Source: Pseudisothecium myosuroides
Taxonomy: Eukaryota; Streptophyta; Bryopsida; Hypnales; Lembophyllaceae
Reading direction: 5' to 3'
NCBI GenBank assembly: GCA_951799445.1
Contig: OX637296.1
Span: forward strand, 21,762,001 to 21,826,000
DNA length: 64,000 bases
Made by a program: the position numbers and the translations under genes. The notes beneath the pieces are model-generated. The model worked only from the letters and a program-made list of their open reading frames with translations, was not told the origin of the DNA and did not search any database. Positions 36,531 through 47,876 of the stretch are shown piece by piece; the first letter of the stretch is position 1; every line of letters starts with the position of its first letter.

Positions 36531-39500
36531 TCATTTTAGCTGCCGAGTGGTCACCATGCGTAGTAAAGTCATGATGGTGTCGTCATTTCTTAAAATCTGC
36601 ACACGTACAATGATGAAAGAGACATAATTCAAAGGACACATTTACAAGCTCAAATTCTCATAAATGAATGGCCAAGAGAAAATGTCTGGATTTGGTGCGG
36701 CCCCAATTTGGAAATATGTCGCATGAGGTGTAGTCTCCATCAGGGAGGATCGCAAAGTTTCAGAGATCATACCTAAAGTCTCACAATTAGAGCTTGATAA
36801 AGTACTTGCCTGAGCTTTAGCTGAGGTTATCTTATGTTGATAATGGTGAACCTCCTCGTCCAGTTCAAGAATGCGGCCTGTCTCAGCTTGTAAAATCTCG
36901 TCCGTGATTCTGGCCCATTACGGTTTACAATCTCAAAATCTTAATGATGGTTATCTTGGGTAGTTAGTATCAGAATGAGAATACCTGTGGCGGTTTACGC
37001 ATGTCTTGTTTTCAGCAGATCTGAGTGGACTCGAGGGTTCCATTTTTAAGTTATCAAGTTATCACAAGCACCATCAGAGAAAGAAGGCCTAGATGATGTG
37101 GTAGAATGCTGGACCATACGATAATACCTCTTCTCTTCATCGAGACGAACGCTGTAAACGTCCCGCTCTTTGATCCAAAATTGGTGCTCTTTGTTCATGG
37201 CTTCCTCATCCTCCTGCCCACCTGTCATAAACCCCTTTCTTCATCTTGCACCAGCCCTCTTTTGTGAAAACTTGAAATTAATGATAAGAAATTACATATA
37301 TGCTATGTTCATTTGAATTTGATTGCACACCTAATCTTTCCAGTGTAGAACACAGAATCAGAGTAGGATGAGGATGTGGTAAGAGGGAATACCTGGAGGT
37401 AGTCCATGGCCTTCCCCAAGGGATTTGTGGCCTGACACAGAGACTGCACCATCACTCGTAGCTTCTGAACCTGGATAAATGAAGCAGAATAGCATTATCC
37501 CTCACTCAATATGACTTCAAACAGAATCATAGAGAAAAGCACAATACCAACATGAAAACGTCCAACCAGAGTATGCGGCTCACTAGAGCAGCATGAATAG
37601 ATTTTGGAGGTACCTCCTCCCTGGTTTGGGCTTCCTCGTCGGATGTCTCGATAGGTATATCCTGCTCCTCAACTGAATCATTATACGCCCTTCCAACCTG
37701 AATACCAGCCGATCGATACTAGAGAACTCGTTTACCCACGATCTTAAACAGAGCAGAATACCAATAGATATGATTCGATTAATCTTTCGGAAGAGATGTG
37801 CGACTAACCGGCCTCTCTCCATCTTCACTTGATCCTGGACTGCTTTGAGTGACTTTCCCAGATCCTAACGATGCAACCATGTTCTGACATCACCACAAAT
37901 TGGTTGTTGTCAGTTAATACAAGGACCACGAAAGAGTTAATTTTCGTGTCATTTTGGAGTATGTCATGTTCGGACATTTTTCTCATGCATCTGTTTTACT
38001 AGAGAGTATCAATGACGTTTGATCCACCCTTCACGAGATATTTGCTGAAACATATAGGAATATGGTAGAACCTCTGAAGGCAAATGTTGTTGGGCCGGGA
38101 TCAAGGCAGGCAGAGAATCGGATTCATCTTCTTCTTCCAATTCTTGGTCAAGCAAAATGCTCGGCCGTCTTACGCCGGAGATGTCCTTTTCAACCCCGCC
38201 CAGTCTGCAGTTTAAATCACATATAAGGTAGTGTATGTCAGGTGGCTCTCCCAACGGCTAAAAGGCTTTTGGTATAAAGACCTACTCGCTCTAAATATTG
38301 GGCTCCGATCCGACTTGTTTCCGGAAAGGAATCCGTGCCTTCGCAACGTTTCTTCAGAAAATGGTACGGGATGGCGTACGCCCTTCCATTCCATACCAAT
38401 GAAAGGAATCTGACTTTAAAACTAACAAATGAAAAGCTTCTCTAGCCCTTAAACGACCATTCTTCCTAGGCTGGAACTCACAAAGATGAGTGCATGTCTG
38501 GCTGAGCTGTTGCTGACTTCTTGGTTGGAGCCTGTCATGGAACACACTTCAAAAGCCAATCTTTCAGCCATCGAACCGTGGGAGTCTAAATTATTTTTAG
38601 CCCATAAAAGTATGCACAAGAGGAGGCAAAACAAATCTAACTTGATATATTCCACAGTTGTATTAAATACCTTCGCAGCGTTCACAACACTGTTGTGAAT
38701 CTTGGGTGGCCCTTTACGTGCAGATTGAGGCCTAGCTGCAAAGGATGGAAATCCACCCAGTGTGTCCAAGCGAGCAGTCCACGCATTGAAGTTTGCCCTC
38801 CCATATCCTCCTGCAGAAGCTTTTCAATTAGCGACATTTCAATCCAAGAATAATAACAACGCTGAGTATGACTTCTACAAACTCTTAAACAAGTATACTA
38901 GATATTCTAATGCAACGTTCCCTTCAATTGCTTTGAAAAAACGCACCAAACTGAGAAGTCGGTTGGATCATATTGTGGGGTATTTAAGGTTAAGCCAACA
39001 TGGAAATACCTACGGTCATGGGTCGAGCAGCTGATGATAAAGTTTCAGTTCGAGCTGTTGAAGGGGGTGCGTCCAACGAGTGCTCATGAGGTGTGTCGCA
39101 GTTCCTTATATTTGCATCTGAGCTCCAATTCAAAGCAGAATCATGCCTGGCTTATGCATCGCGAGAGAAACTTCGAGGGCAAGAAATAGGATCGTCCATA
39201 TTTCGAGGTATATTCATAATTCAACAGACCAAATCATGTTTCTCAAGTACGGGAAGTGAATTACCAGAGAGGGATTGCACAAGTGGTGGCCAAGCTTCCT
39301 CTGTCGTAGATACCGTAATCAACGGCTCGACAGCTTCCTCTTCAACGAGCTTCTCGTCTGCCCTTCTACTCACACCCGTTGGTGTCACTGCCCCACTTGA
39401 GATAATCGTCGAGGGCTGCTGAGGGTATGGTATGGATGCCGTATTTCCCACATGATGAGGCTTTTGGAACTTTCTATCCATCTCGTTCCTCCCCGTCTTC

Positions 39501-41265
39501 ATCGCGCACATCAACCATAATCAGAGAGCATTTAGTACTTTCGATGTGTCGAGATAATGGATATTTGCATCAATTAGGTACTAAGGACTTCGAATGAGGC
39601 AAGTGCAGAATCTTCACTTTCGTACCTTCAAGTCCAGATTCTCGTTTGCTGAAGCTGGATGTTGAGAGGCGATGCCCAACAGGCTAGCCGCTATGGTTTC
39701 CTCTGCATTACGATGTGCACTTGCTCCACCACCTTCCTTCATGCTAGGCAGTACGCATCCTGTTTTCATACCCATACACGGGAAATGAGAATCAAACTCT
39801 TGTTTCGGATTCTGCTCGCCTTGAGAGGTGAGCCAATTCAACCGATAATGAGGCCCAGAATCACGTCCCAATCATTGTCAAATTAGCCCTTCAATTTTCC
39901 AGACAGTTACAGTGAACATTAAAGATCTAAATCACATGGTAGGATGGCTTTTGACGAAATCTGTGTATGGGATGATGGCAAGACCTGACAAAAGAAAGTA
40001 ACGGTGAGCCCAATCCATTGTGCCTTGCTCGAGAGAGGGCATCTTCTCTCCTAATAACACCCTACTCACGGCTCGTTGTCGCACTGGACTATCTACTGTT
40101 GTCGCTGCTGCCAGCATCTGCAAAAGTCTCTGCTTAGTTGTGTCATGCAAGGATAAAATAGTCCTTTATGATAGTCAAAATACAACATCTAAGCACTATT
40201 TGTCCTAACATGGAAACTACGAAATAGAGACGAATGCCCAGCGGCTTGCCTGAAGGAAAATGTTCGTTTGCTCTGGCTCCATTCCTGAAACTATCTGAAA
40301 AATGCACAATAACCAGGATAAATGGGAAGACAGACAATATCAATCACACTGAATACCAGGTTATTCTGTGTGAGAAAGTAACGCACCTTCAGCGGCCGAG
40401 TCGGTACATGAGCATTCAGGGTGATGCCAACGCAGTTGATGATCTTGACCAAGTATGCAACTTTGCTCTCTTTATCCTACAACATCAGGTAGAAATCTCT
40501 TCAAATAAAAATTGAGCATTAGAAATCCATGACAGTGACATCGTGACAGTCGACTTTCTAGATCAAGATGCTCCAGGGCAGGCGCTCTATAGAACAAGCT
40601 GGTACACACAAATGCCTTTCAAGCCCTGTATGGGTTGCCCACAATAGCTACCATTCTCTACGTATCCCTACTCAATCAATGAGATCAAATTTCTTGAAAC
40701 AATACTCTAACTGATACTCCGAATAAGAATCGATTAATTGCAATTTGCGGAGAGAAACATTGCCAATTGCTTCATGCTGATACCTTCATGTTTGATGATA
40801 TCTGCTCTTCTGGACTAAATAGTCCTCCTGCAAATCCAGTTTGGCGGCAAACCTGCGTCCACATATCACTCTTGCATTCAAAAGCTGTTCCAAGTTACGA
40901 GCAGTGCATACATACAGTTCCCGAAAAATTCCTCTCTTAGCCTCCAAGCAACTCTAAACTTTCATAGAGCAACTCTAACCTTCCACGTCCTTCGTTCCCA
41001 GGCTTCAAGCATTTAGCAGCACAAATTAGCTCTCATTGACAGAGCTCCCTCAAACAACGTGTTCATCAGGTGTTTGATCGTCTTTTTAACATGAGCGAGA
41101 GTATGTTACCTCGGTGACTATGTCATGGAGGAAGCGGAAGGGAGGCTTCTTGAGGAGAGCTTCAGTAAGGCGTGGCCTCCGCACTATCGGAGTGTCTCCT
41201 TGCAAAACCTTCTGCGTGGCTTCCCAGTACTCCAAAGCAGGCTGTCCTTGATACATTTTAGCCAT
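36531..41265 (-). CDS. IFT54: Intraflagellar transport protein 54 (TRAF3IP1/MIP-T3 homologue)
   Basis: Seventeen exons join in phase to 643 residues: 41110-41265, 40784-40852, 40387-40476, 40250-40294, 40003-40117, 39626-39819, 39265-39496, 39010-39150, 38671-38810, 38282-38409, 38072-38204, 37809-37883, 37614-37697, 37393-37470, 37128-37213, 36810-36909, 36531-36596. IFT54 is an IFT-B subunit that binds tubulin and IFT20 and carries cargo for cilium assembly. The N-terminal calponin-homology-like domain is clear ([53 protein letters not shown]). The middle is acidic and disordered. The conserved C-terminal coiled coil has [17 protein letters not shown] and [19 protein letters not shown]. Human IFT54 is 691 residues. 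Two introns use GC donors (CAG|GC after 40250 and 36810). The exon 5 donor and the acceptors of exons 7 and 8 are the least certain. Restriction to ciliated lineages points to swimming sperm. Confidence 0.93.
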
Positions 41266-41384
41266 ACAGATCCTCCTTCAAATTCTTCTTTAACGACTGT
41301 GAAAACGCATTGACAGAAGCCAGTGGCTCTAACAGTGCTCCGAATAATACATTTTTCCGTAAGTTTTTGCACATCTAGTATCCC

Positions 41385-42240
41385 AAGAGCAGGCGACTTC
41401 GAAATTTCATGTCAAACAAAAACATCCTCGAATTCTTAAACTCTCTCGATGCTCATCGGGACCAATAACAGGCACGGTAGACCGAGAAGCGAATGCGAAA
41501 TTCGTCCGCAAGTTTCTTCGGTTCACACTAAACTTTCCTCTTCCTTAAGCGCTGCTTTCAGCATTGGTTCCAGTTGCTGCAAAAACTAACATCGCAAGAG
41601 GAGGCAATTTCGAGTCGAATTATACTCTTCAAAAACAGCCTCGATTTCTCACTCTTTCCACAGCTCATGGGGAGCTTTTGACAGACACCGATGACTGAAG
41701 AGCGGACGTGAAATTTGTTCACAACAAGTTTCTTCGCTTCACCCGAAATAACTTTCCTCTGTCCCTCTAAACTTTCCTCTTCTTCGGCAGCATCATATAT
41801 CACCGACTAGACTAGGCAAATTTCGAAATGTCATGCCGATTTAACACTCCAAATACAGTCTCGATCACTTAATCTCATTTCAATACCTCGTCAGGAGCAA
41901 CACACAAGGTTCGGATGCTAAATTCGTCCACAAAAATTCTTCAAAAATTCTTCGAAATCACACATTTTCCCCCGTCCTTAGGAACAACAGAAGCGCTGAA
42001 GCGACAGCTGCGGCAGGATCTAGTACCGCAAGGGTAAGCCATTTTGAAATTTCATGTCCAATAATAAGTTACTCTTCAAAAACAGTCTCGATTTCCTGAA
42101 CCATTCTATAGCTCATCGGGAGCAGCGCATTTGGTAGCACAAGCGAAATTCTTCGAAACAACTCTCTTTCCTTCCTTTGGCAAGACAGAAGCTCTCGTTC
42201 CGGCAATGGCGGCCGTTGCGGCAGGACAGCAAGCCCTTGT
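41385..42240. repeat. Four diverged ~220-bp tandem repeats 5' of IFT54
   Basis: Anchor words recur with periods of about 212, 222 and 226 bp. CATCGGGACC near 41455, CATGGGGAGC near 41667, CGTCAGGAGC near 41889 and CATCGGGAGC near 42115 are each preceded by a CTCGAT-type word and followed by AAATTCGTCCRCAA and TTTCCTC-like words. The array fills most of the spacer between IFT54 and VDAC. It could hold duplicated promoter elements or a 5' UTR. The small frames inside it are not supported as genes. Confidence 0.8.
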
Positions 42241-42507
42241 TACAGAGAATAACAGGCCTTCGCTGTGTGTGAACTGATCGCTGCACTATCTTTGGTATTT
42301 TGCAGCTGGGACCACGCCCGGACCAGCACCGTTTGCCGTTGCGGTTGCAGTTGTGCTCCATGCACCAAGGCAGACAATCTACCAAACCCAAGACTCCAGA
42401 TCTTCAACCGAGAATCTAAAATGTCGCTACGGCTTAGTTTCTTGTGGACCAGCAAAGGGAACATGGGATGACCAGAGAACATGGGATGAATGAGCAACGG
42501 GTGCGGC

Positions 42508-42577
42508 GCGGGCCCAGCCCGTGAAACCAAGGGCGGAAAGCCCTCCAACGCAACTTCCAGCCACACCGAACCCTAAC
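42508..42577 (+). promoter_or_regulatory. Site II-like and telo-box motifs before VDAC
   Basis: GGGCCCAGCCC (TGGGCC on the other strand, a plant site II element) lies near 42509, and AACCCTAA (telo-box) near 42569. This pair is common in promoters of plant genes for mitochondrial and translation proteins and fits the porin gene directly downstream. The function is inferred. Confidence 0.5.
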
Positions 42578-42579
42578 AT

Positions 42580-43577
42580 CCGACACTACCCGTCGTTGCC
42601 CTTCCTCTTCCTATTTGGTTGCCTCGCCTCGTTCGAGCGCGCTACTCTTTCCCACGTTGATTGCCGTGCTGCTGATTGCGTGCTCTCCCGCAGGTGAGTC
42701 CTCCATAGCCAGGGCCGTCGTGTTTCCGCCGCTGTTCTCTTGTGCGTCCCTGCGGCGGTAGAGGATACATCCAGGTCTCGCTTACGTGTTTACATTATTT
42801 TCTCCGTCCGGCCGCCTTGGGGCGTGCGTCTTCTTCTCTTTGCTTGTTTCTTCTCTTATTTTTCTTCTTCCGTTCTCCTCGTTTTTTCCGATCCGTTTTG
42901 TGCTAAAGTGATCGTTTTCTATTGTCGCGGTTTTTTCTTGGTTTTTATGTAGTACGAGTTGCGCTTAGGCCTGGTCGACTGTGTTCGAGGTCGGGATATT
43001 TTTGCACTGGCTCGTCTTTTTTGTTTGCCCTATTTAGGTATGTCGTCTCGTGATCGTGTTTCTTCTCGGTGGTGTGATCTTGATCGATTTGAGGTAAAAA
43101 CTAAGTATCTTTAGCGCGGGCTACGAGAGTAGCGGGGTTCTTTACCTTTTATTAGTGGAATTATTGATCAGTGTGTATGGGAGATGATCTCGAGTTTTCT
43201 TTGACGCATTAGGTAGGGTATTAGTTGTCATGCCGCTACTCTCGAGCGATCTATTTGCATCATTGAGTGGTGGTCATCAGCGTGGCTGACACCCTATGTT
43301 GCGTTGCGGTTGTTTGCTAATGCGGATCGCACCCGTTAACTTTAAAATGATGCGCATGACTGCTGGTAACCTCACTGAGGAAAATGAACGACTCCGATGG
43401 CATGATTAAGATTTTCAAATATGTCAAGGAGACCTGAAATCGCACATCCGAGTTCGATTTTTTCGAGATTCCTTTTGTTTGTACTTTCTTACTCACATTT
43501 TTATGTCTTTTTCTGCAGCGAAAGGTTTGCCGATTTGCTTTCTTCCTCGGTTCAAGAGGTTGATAAAGCAGGTCACC
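42580..43577 (+). promoter_or_regulatory. VDAC 5' leader with an intron
   Basis: A CT-rich leader (CTTCCTCTTCC) ends at donor CCCGCAG|GTGAGTCC near 42694. An acceptor TTTTCTGCAG|CGAAAGG near 43519 brings the leader to 59 bp before the ATG. An ~825-bp 5' UTR intron is therefore likely; leader introns often raise expression in plants. The small frames within it are not genes. Confidence 0.6.
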
Positions 43578-45461
43578 ATGGGCAAGGGACCAGGAATGTA
43601 CTCCGACATTGGCAAGAAGACCAAAGGTGTGATATGCTAGTATTCTCTTATGTTTGTTCAACCTTGTTCGCCTACTCCTCTTATTGCTTCCTCTTGCTTC
43701 TTGTTTACGTCGCCCTCAAATTACTTGTACATTACATCTTGCCTTACTAGTGATTATCAACATTTTATTAGGTGCGTCTGTTTTATGTAGCATCAGTGGC
43801 ATCGAAAGAAAATTCTGTAGTCATTTATTCAGGATTCCTTGTAGATTTAATCATGCTAATATCATATGAGCAGTAATGAGCATTTCAGCCGTTCTGATCA
43901 GTTTATCTCCTCTACTGTTTCAAACCGGGTAGTTACGCCCTTCCATTTAGCTGTCTCCTATTCCATTTTATTATATACTAGGTGTTTCTTTGATAACCGA
44001 GTACCCTTTGTAGTCAGGTTTTACACGCTGATGATTATATGGGGTTTGAATTTCGATCCTTCGATTTTCTTATTATCTTATTTCTGTACAGATCTTCTTA
44101 ACAAGGACTACACCTATGACCAGAAATTTGTGATCACCACAAACACTCAGTCTGGATTGGTAAGCCATTTTTGGTCACACTGCTCAGTTGAGGGCATCAT
44201 TTGGTCCATATCGTTTGTAATTGGTATCTCCGTTGTAAATGGCCTTCTAATTTCTCAGGAGGTGCTTCGAAAGTAAGGGTGGGCGAAGACGATCTTCATA
44301 TTTCTTGCTCAGCCGCCTTTATTTCTGATTTTTATGTTATTTTTGTTACTGAGAAATTATTCAATCACTTCTGCAGGCTTTCACCTCCACTGGTGTGAAG
44401 AGAGGGGAGGGATTCTCTGGTGATGTCAATACATCTTTCGTAAACAAGAACATCACGGCTGATGTGAAAGTTGACACCAAGTCAAACGTAGGTCTCAAAT
44501 CACTCGACTTGACAGGAAATACCTTCTTATACTCTTCTATGGAGACTAATGATATTGATCTCTGTTCTGGAAGTACCTGTCACTAACGTTCTCTTTTACG
44601 ATTTTTTTTACAGATTTTTGCTACCGTCACCGTCGACGAATTCGCACCAGGAGCCAAGAGTGTGTTCACCTTCACGATTCCCGATCACAAGTCTGGCAAG
44701 GTAATACGAAACTAGTGTTTGCGTACAGTGATCATTGGAATTAAATTTCTCTTCGAGGGCTGAGAACAGGCGTGTAAGAGTGCTACTGTAACCTTTGTAT
44801 GATGTGTGTGCAGCTTGAGCTTTTGTACAAGCAAGACTTCTGTGGAATTAGTGGCAGTATCGGTTTGACGCCCACACCTATTGTGGAGGCTACCGGAGCT
44901 CTCGGAAGCGAGGGATTTTCTGTTGGTGGCGAGCTTGCTTTTGACACTGCATCGGGATCTCTTATTAAATACAACGCTGGTCTTGGATTCGTGAAGCCCG
45001 ACTTCAATGCCTCTTTGATCTTGTACGCTATCTTACTTCATGAATGATCATTTGTAGCATGTTTAACCTTCGGTTTTATATATTTCGCCCTCTGGCATGG
45101 CGTATTCTGCGTCTCAACTCCTCCCGTGACGGCTGTTGCACTTGGACAATGCAGGGCTGAGAAAGGTGACCTTCTCAAGGCTTCATACCTGCACACTGTG
45201 AGCCCAGTATCCAGGACAACTGTGGCCGCCGAGATTGCACACAGGTTTTCAAAGAATGAGAACACTTTCACCGTTGGAGGCCTTTACGAGTTGGACGCTT
45301 TGACTACAGTGAAGGCACGGTTGAACAACCATGGAAAGTTGGCATCTCTTCTTCAGCATGAGTGGAGGCCCAAGTCTCTGATTACCTTCTCCGGGGAAGT
45401 GGACACCAAGTCTTTGGATAAGACAGCGAAGATTGGTTTGGCGTTGGCTCTGAAGCCTTGA
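43578..45461 (+). CDS. VDAC: Mitochondrial outer-membrane porin VDAC
   Basis: Six exons (43578-43626, 44092-44159, 44377-44487, 44614-44700, 44814-45022, 45155-45461) join in phase to 276 residues, exactly the usual plant length. VDAC is the 19-strand beta-barrel through which ATP, ADP and small metabolites cross the outer mitochondrial membrane. The N-terminal pore helix and first strand are visible (MGKGPGMYSDIGKKTKDLLN), as is the GLAFTSTGVKRG segment. The eukaryotic porin signature lies near the C terminus (YELDALTTVKARLNNHG), and the tail KIGLALALKP is typical. All introns are GT-AG. The ATG lies in CACCATGG, a strong context. The gene is divergent from IFT54. An inverted copy of part of the signature exon lies in the likely 3' UTR. 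Confidence 0.97.
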
Positions 45462-45733
45462 GAGAGCAACTTGTGATTCTCATTCTGTCAGATCCCCTGG
45501 GTGGTGTAGGGGTATTGGTATGCTGCGTTGTGATTTTTGCCTTGGAAGTTGTGAGTGCAATCCCTGCGTCCATTATTCTCTCGCAGGAGTAGCAAGGTCT
45601 CACCTAGAAGAGAATAAGCATTTCTGATATGCTGCACAATTTTAATGGAAGGAAAGGTTTCACGTCTTTTCTGGAAAGAGTTTATAAACAGTTCGGAGAT
45701 GTTCACGCTAGTTCTGGAATCTGCTTTGAAAGC

Positions 45734-45774
45734 TCCATGGTTGTTCAACCGTGCCTTCACTGTAGTCAAAGCGT
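45734..45774 (-). repeat. 41-bp inverted copy of VDAC exon 6 in its probable 3' UTR
   Basis: The minus strand is identical over 41 bp to the coding sequence at 45295-45335, which encodes LTTVKARLNNHG of the porin signature. Similarity stops sharply at both ends. It lies 273 bp past the stop and before the AATAAA at 46054, so the mature mRNA could contain both arms and form a perfect 41-bp stem with a ~400-nt loop. Confidence 0.9.
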
Positions 45775-46053
45775 TTGGTTTAGATTTACACTATCCCTTG
45801 GGTCTGTTCATGGCTCTCCTGTCCCTTCCTCCCAATGACAATGTCTCTGAGCCTTTTACTTCCGAGTCTCAAGTTTCTTACCATCCAAATATTTCAGTGC
45901 AACCATTTTCTTTTCAGGTCGTATGTCCTCGGTTAGCCAGTTTTGGCAGGAAGGACCACTCAGAAGTTATGTAGAGTAGCGCTAATCATCCTGTGTGGGA
46001 TGTCTGGTAATTGTTCTTCTGTTCTCTCAAGCATGTTAGACAATTTGTAATCG

Positions 46054-46059
46054 AATAAA
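46054..46059 (+). terminator. AATAAA polyadenylation signal, probably for VDAC
   Basis: AATAAA lies 593 bp after the stop codon and just before the pogo-like element at 46254. No closer AATAAA was noticed; a variant signal nearer the stop could be used instead. Confidence 0.45.
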
Positions 46060-46617
46060 TCTCCACATTTTGAATCACACATTCCAGTATGCATGGAACC
46101 CCAAATACATGGATTACCCTCGTTTAAACTCGATTGTAGCTTATGTCATTTGAACTACGAAATTAGCACGTTCTGTTTCTACTCCGTTATGTTAATTCCA
46201 ACAGCTGTAACCTAGCTCCATGTCTTACAATGCAGATAGAGGTAGACAATATACAGTCAGACCTCGATAAGTGTTACCTCGATAAGTGTTAAAACTCTAT
46301 ATGTGTTATGGAGATTTCCGCTCCCTTAAAATTAAGACTAGTAAGTGTTATGTGTTAAGTGTTATGCAATGTTCCGCTCCCGATTTTGTTAATTTTACCT
46401 CGGTAAGTGATAAGTTTCCAAAAAAAGGCTTTTCATAAGAGCCATTGCTTTGGGGGAGATAATTTTGAGGTAAAGTAATAGTTTCTAGTTGCAAAGTGAC
46501 TCTAGATGTCCATTCTAGAAACAAACTGATAGGTAGATGTATTTTTAAGTTCATAAACTAAAAGATCATATATTTTTAAGCTCATAAAGTAAAACATGAA
46601 TGTTCAAGAGTATTTAA

Positions 46618-47549
46618 CCCCTAAAGGCCCAAGGCTTTTTTTCTGCCAAAAACCCATAAAATCTGCCATTTCTATAGCAAGGAGTAAAAAAAAATGAAAA
46701 ATGTTTTTTTTCCACATCTAACCGTAGGATCTTACACCTAACTAGTATGAGAATGTGTGGAAAAAATTTCAGAATTTTTGACCGCTTAGATTGCAAGATA
46801 TCTGCGTTTAAAGTGGAAAAAACAAGTATTTCAGCACATTGCGGGACTAGATTTTTTGACTTTAAACATTTTTAACTTAAAATTTTTGCACTACAAAGAT
46901 TTGTGCTTCAAATCTTTATAGTGGAGAATTGAGTTGAGAGTCTAGGGAAAAAAAAATATTCAAAAAAACTTAATTATCATTCCTAAAAATTTTATTAAGT
47001 ACAAGTAGGTACGAGATAGAAGGAAAATCTAAAACATTAATATATTTTAGATGGAATTAAAATACACTAATCCCAATGGTGAGATTGTTCTAGCAAGTAA
47101 ACTAAACCATGAGATTTTTTTTTTTTTTTAAATTGCAAAAATAGCCTTCAGAAATGAATCCTACAAGTTATTTTTTTCAAGAAGATGCTCTAACTGCCCG
47201 AAAAACAAGAATGTCCATAACTTTTTCATAACAAATCCAAATGAAATGAATCAAAGCTTTTTAGATAGACAAAAATATAATCTACAAGAAAAAAAATATA
47301 TTAAAAAAAAATCAAATTTTTGCCAAATTTTTCTTGCTGCCCGAATTGCCCAGTTACGAAAAAAAGTAACATATTTAGCCATAACTTTTGACTCCTATTT
47401 CCAAATGTCCTGAAATTTAGTGCATATGAAAGATATTCCTCGCGCCCACCTTCTATTAAAATTTCAGCTTAAAATATGGAAATCTCTAGTCACACGGACC
47501 TGCCCAAAATTTCTATACGGCCAAAAAACGCATGCCGGTCCTTTAGGGG
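46618..47549 (+). mobile_element. TTAA-flanked element, 932 bp, inside the pogo-like element
   Basis: Starts CCCCTAAAGGCCCAAGGC and ends GGTCCTTTAGGGG, flanked by TTAA on both sides (46614-46617 and 47550-47553). It shares internal words with the elements at 48465, 49419 and 61248, for example a GATTGCAAGATATC-like word and GAATGAATCAAAGCTTT. It has no transposase. This is the CCCCTAAAGG subfamily, distinct at its ends from the CCCTTCATCG pair. Confidence 0.85.
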
Positions 47550-47553
47550 TTAA

Positions 47554-47876
47554 ATTATGAGCTCGAGTTTGATTTGAATAACCCTTATCAGTCCACTGAT
47601 GAAGAAATTATTGAAATGCTTCCATCTCAACAACAAGGTAGTGAACACGAAGATAGTGATCCTGATGAAGCTAATCCTTACGATATAGTAGAAGAAGTTG
47701 TAGGCTTTAAAGATGTAGGTAGTGTTTTTCAAACTTTGAAGAAGTTTTTGGAGCAAAGACCTAATGACACCATGTTATCTATTAGGAATATTGAAGCACT
47801 AGAAAAGGAAGTAGAATCTTGGCGTGTAGCAAAAACTCGCCAAAGTACTATTGATTCATTCTTTCGACGGACTTAG
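47554..47876 (+). pseudogene. C-terminal remnant of a pogo/Tigger-type transposase
   Basis: The frame continues directly from the right TTAA of the nested element and ends at the stop at 47874-47876. Its acidic start (STDEEIIEMLPSQQQ) leads to SIRNIEALEKEVESW and the tail TRQSTIDSFFRR. A QxTIxxFF-type tail is characteristic of transposases and domesticated proteins of the Tigger/JRK group. The catalytic DDE core and the CENP-B-like DNA-binding part are absent, removed by internal deletion rather than hidden by the insert, so the copy cannot move itself. Confidence 0.7.

Noticed and set aside
38449..38769. 106-codon minus-strand frame overlapping IFT54
   Set aside because: Only the segment 38671-38810 is an IFT54 exon; the remainder reads into an intron.
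41558..42566. Minus-strand frames upstream of IFT54 as extra IFT54 exons
   Set aside because: They fall in the four-copy repeat, and the IFT54 N terminus is already complete at the ATG at 41265.
45488..45769. Minus-strand frame starting with TTVKARLNNHG as a second VDAC gene
   Set aside because: Only 41 bp match VDAC; the rest has no porin similarity. It is an inverted duplicate fragment, not a gene.
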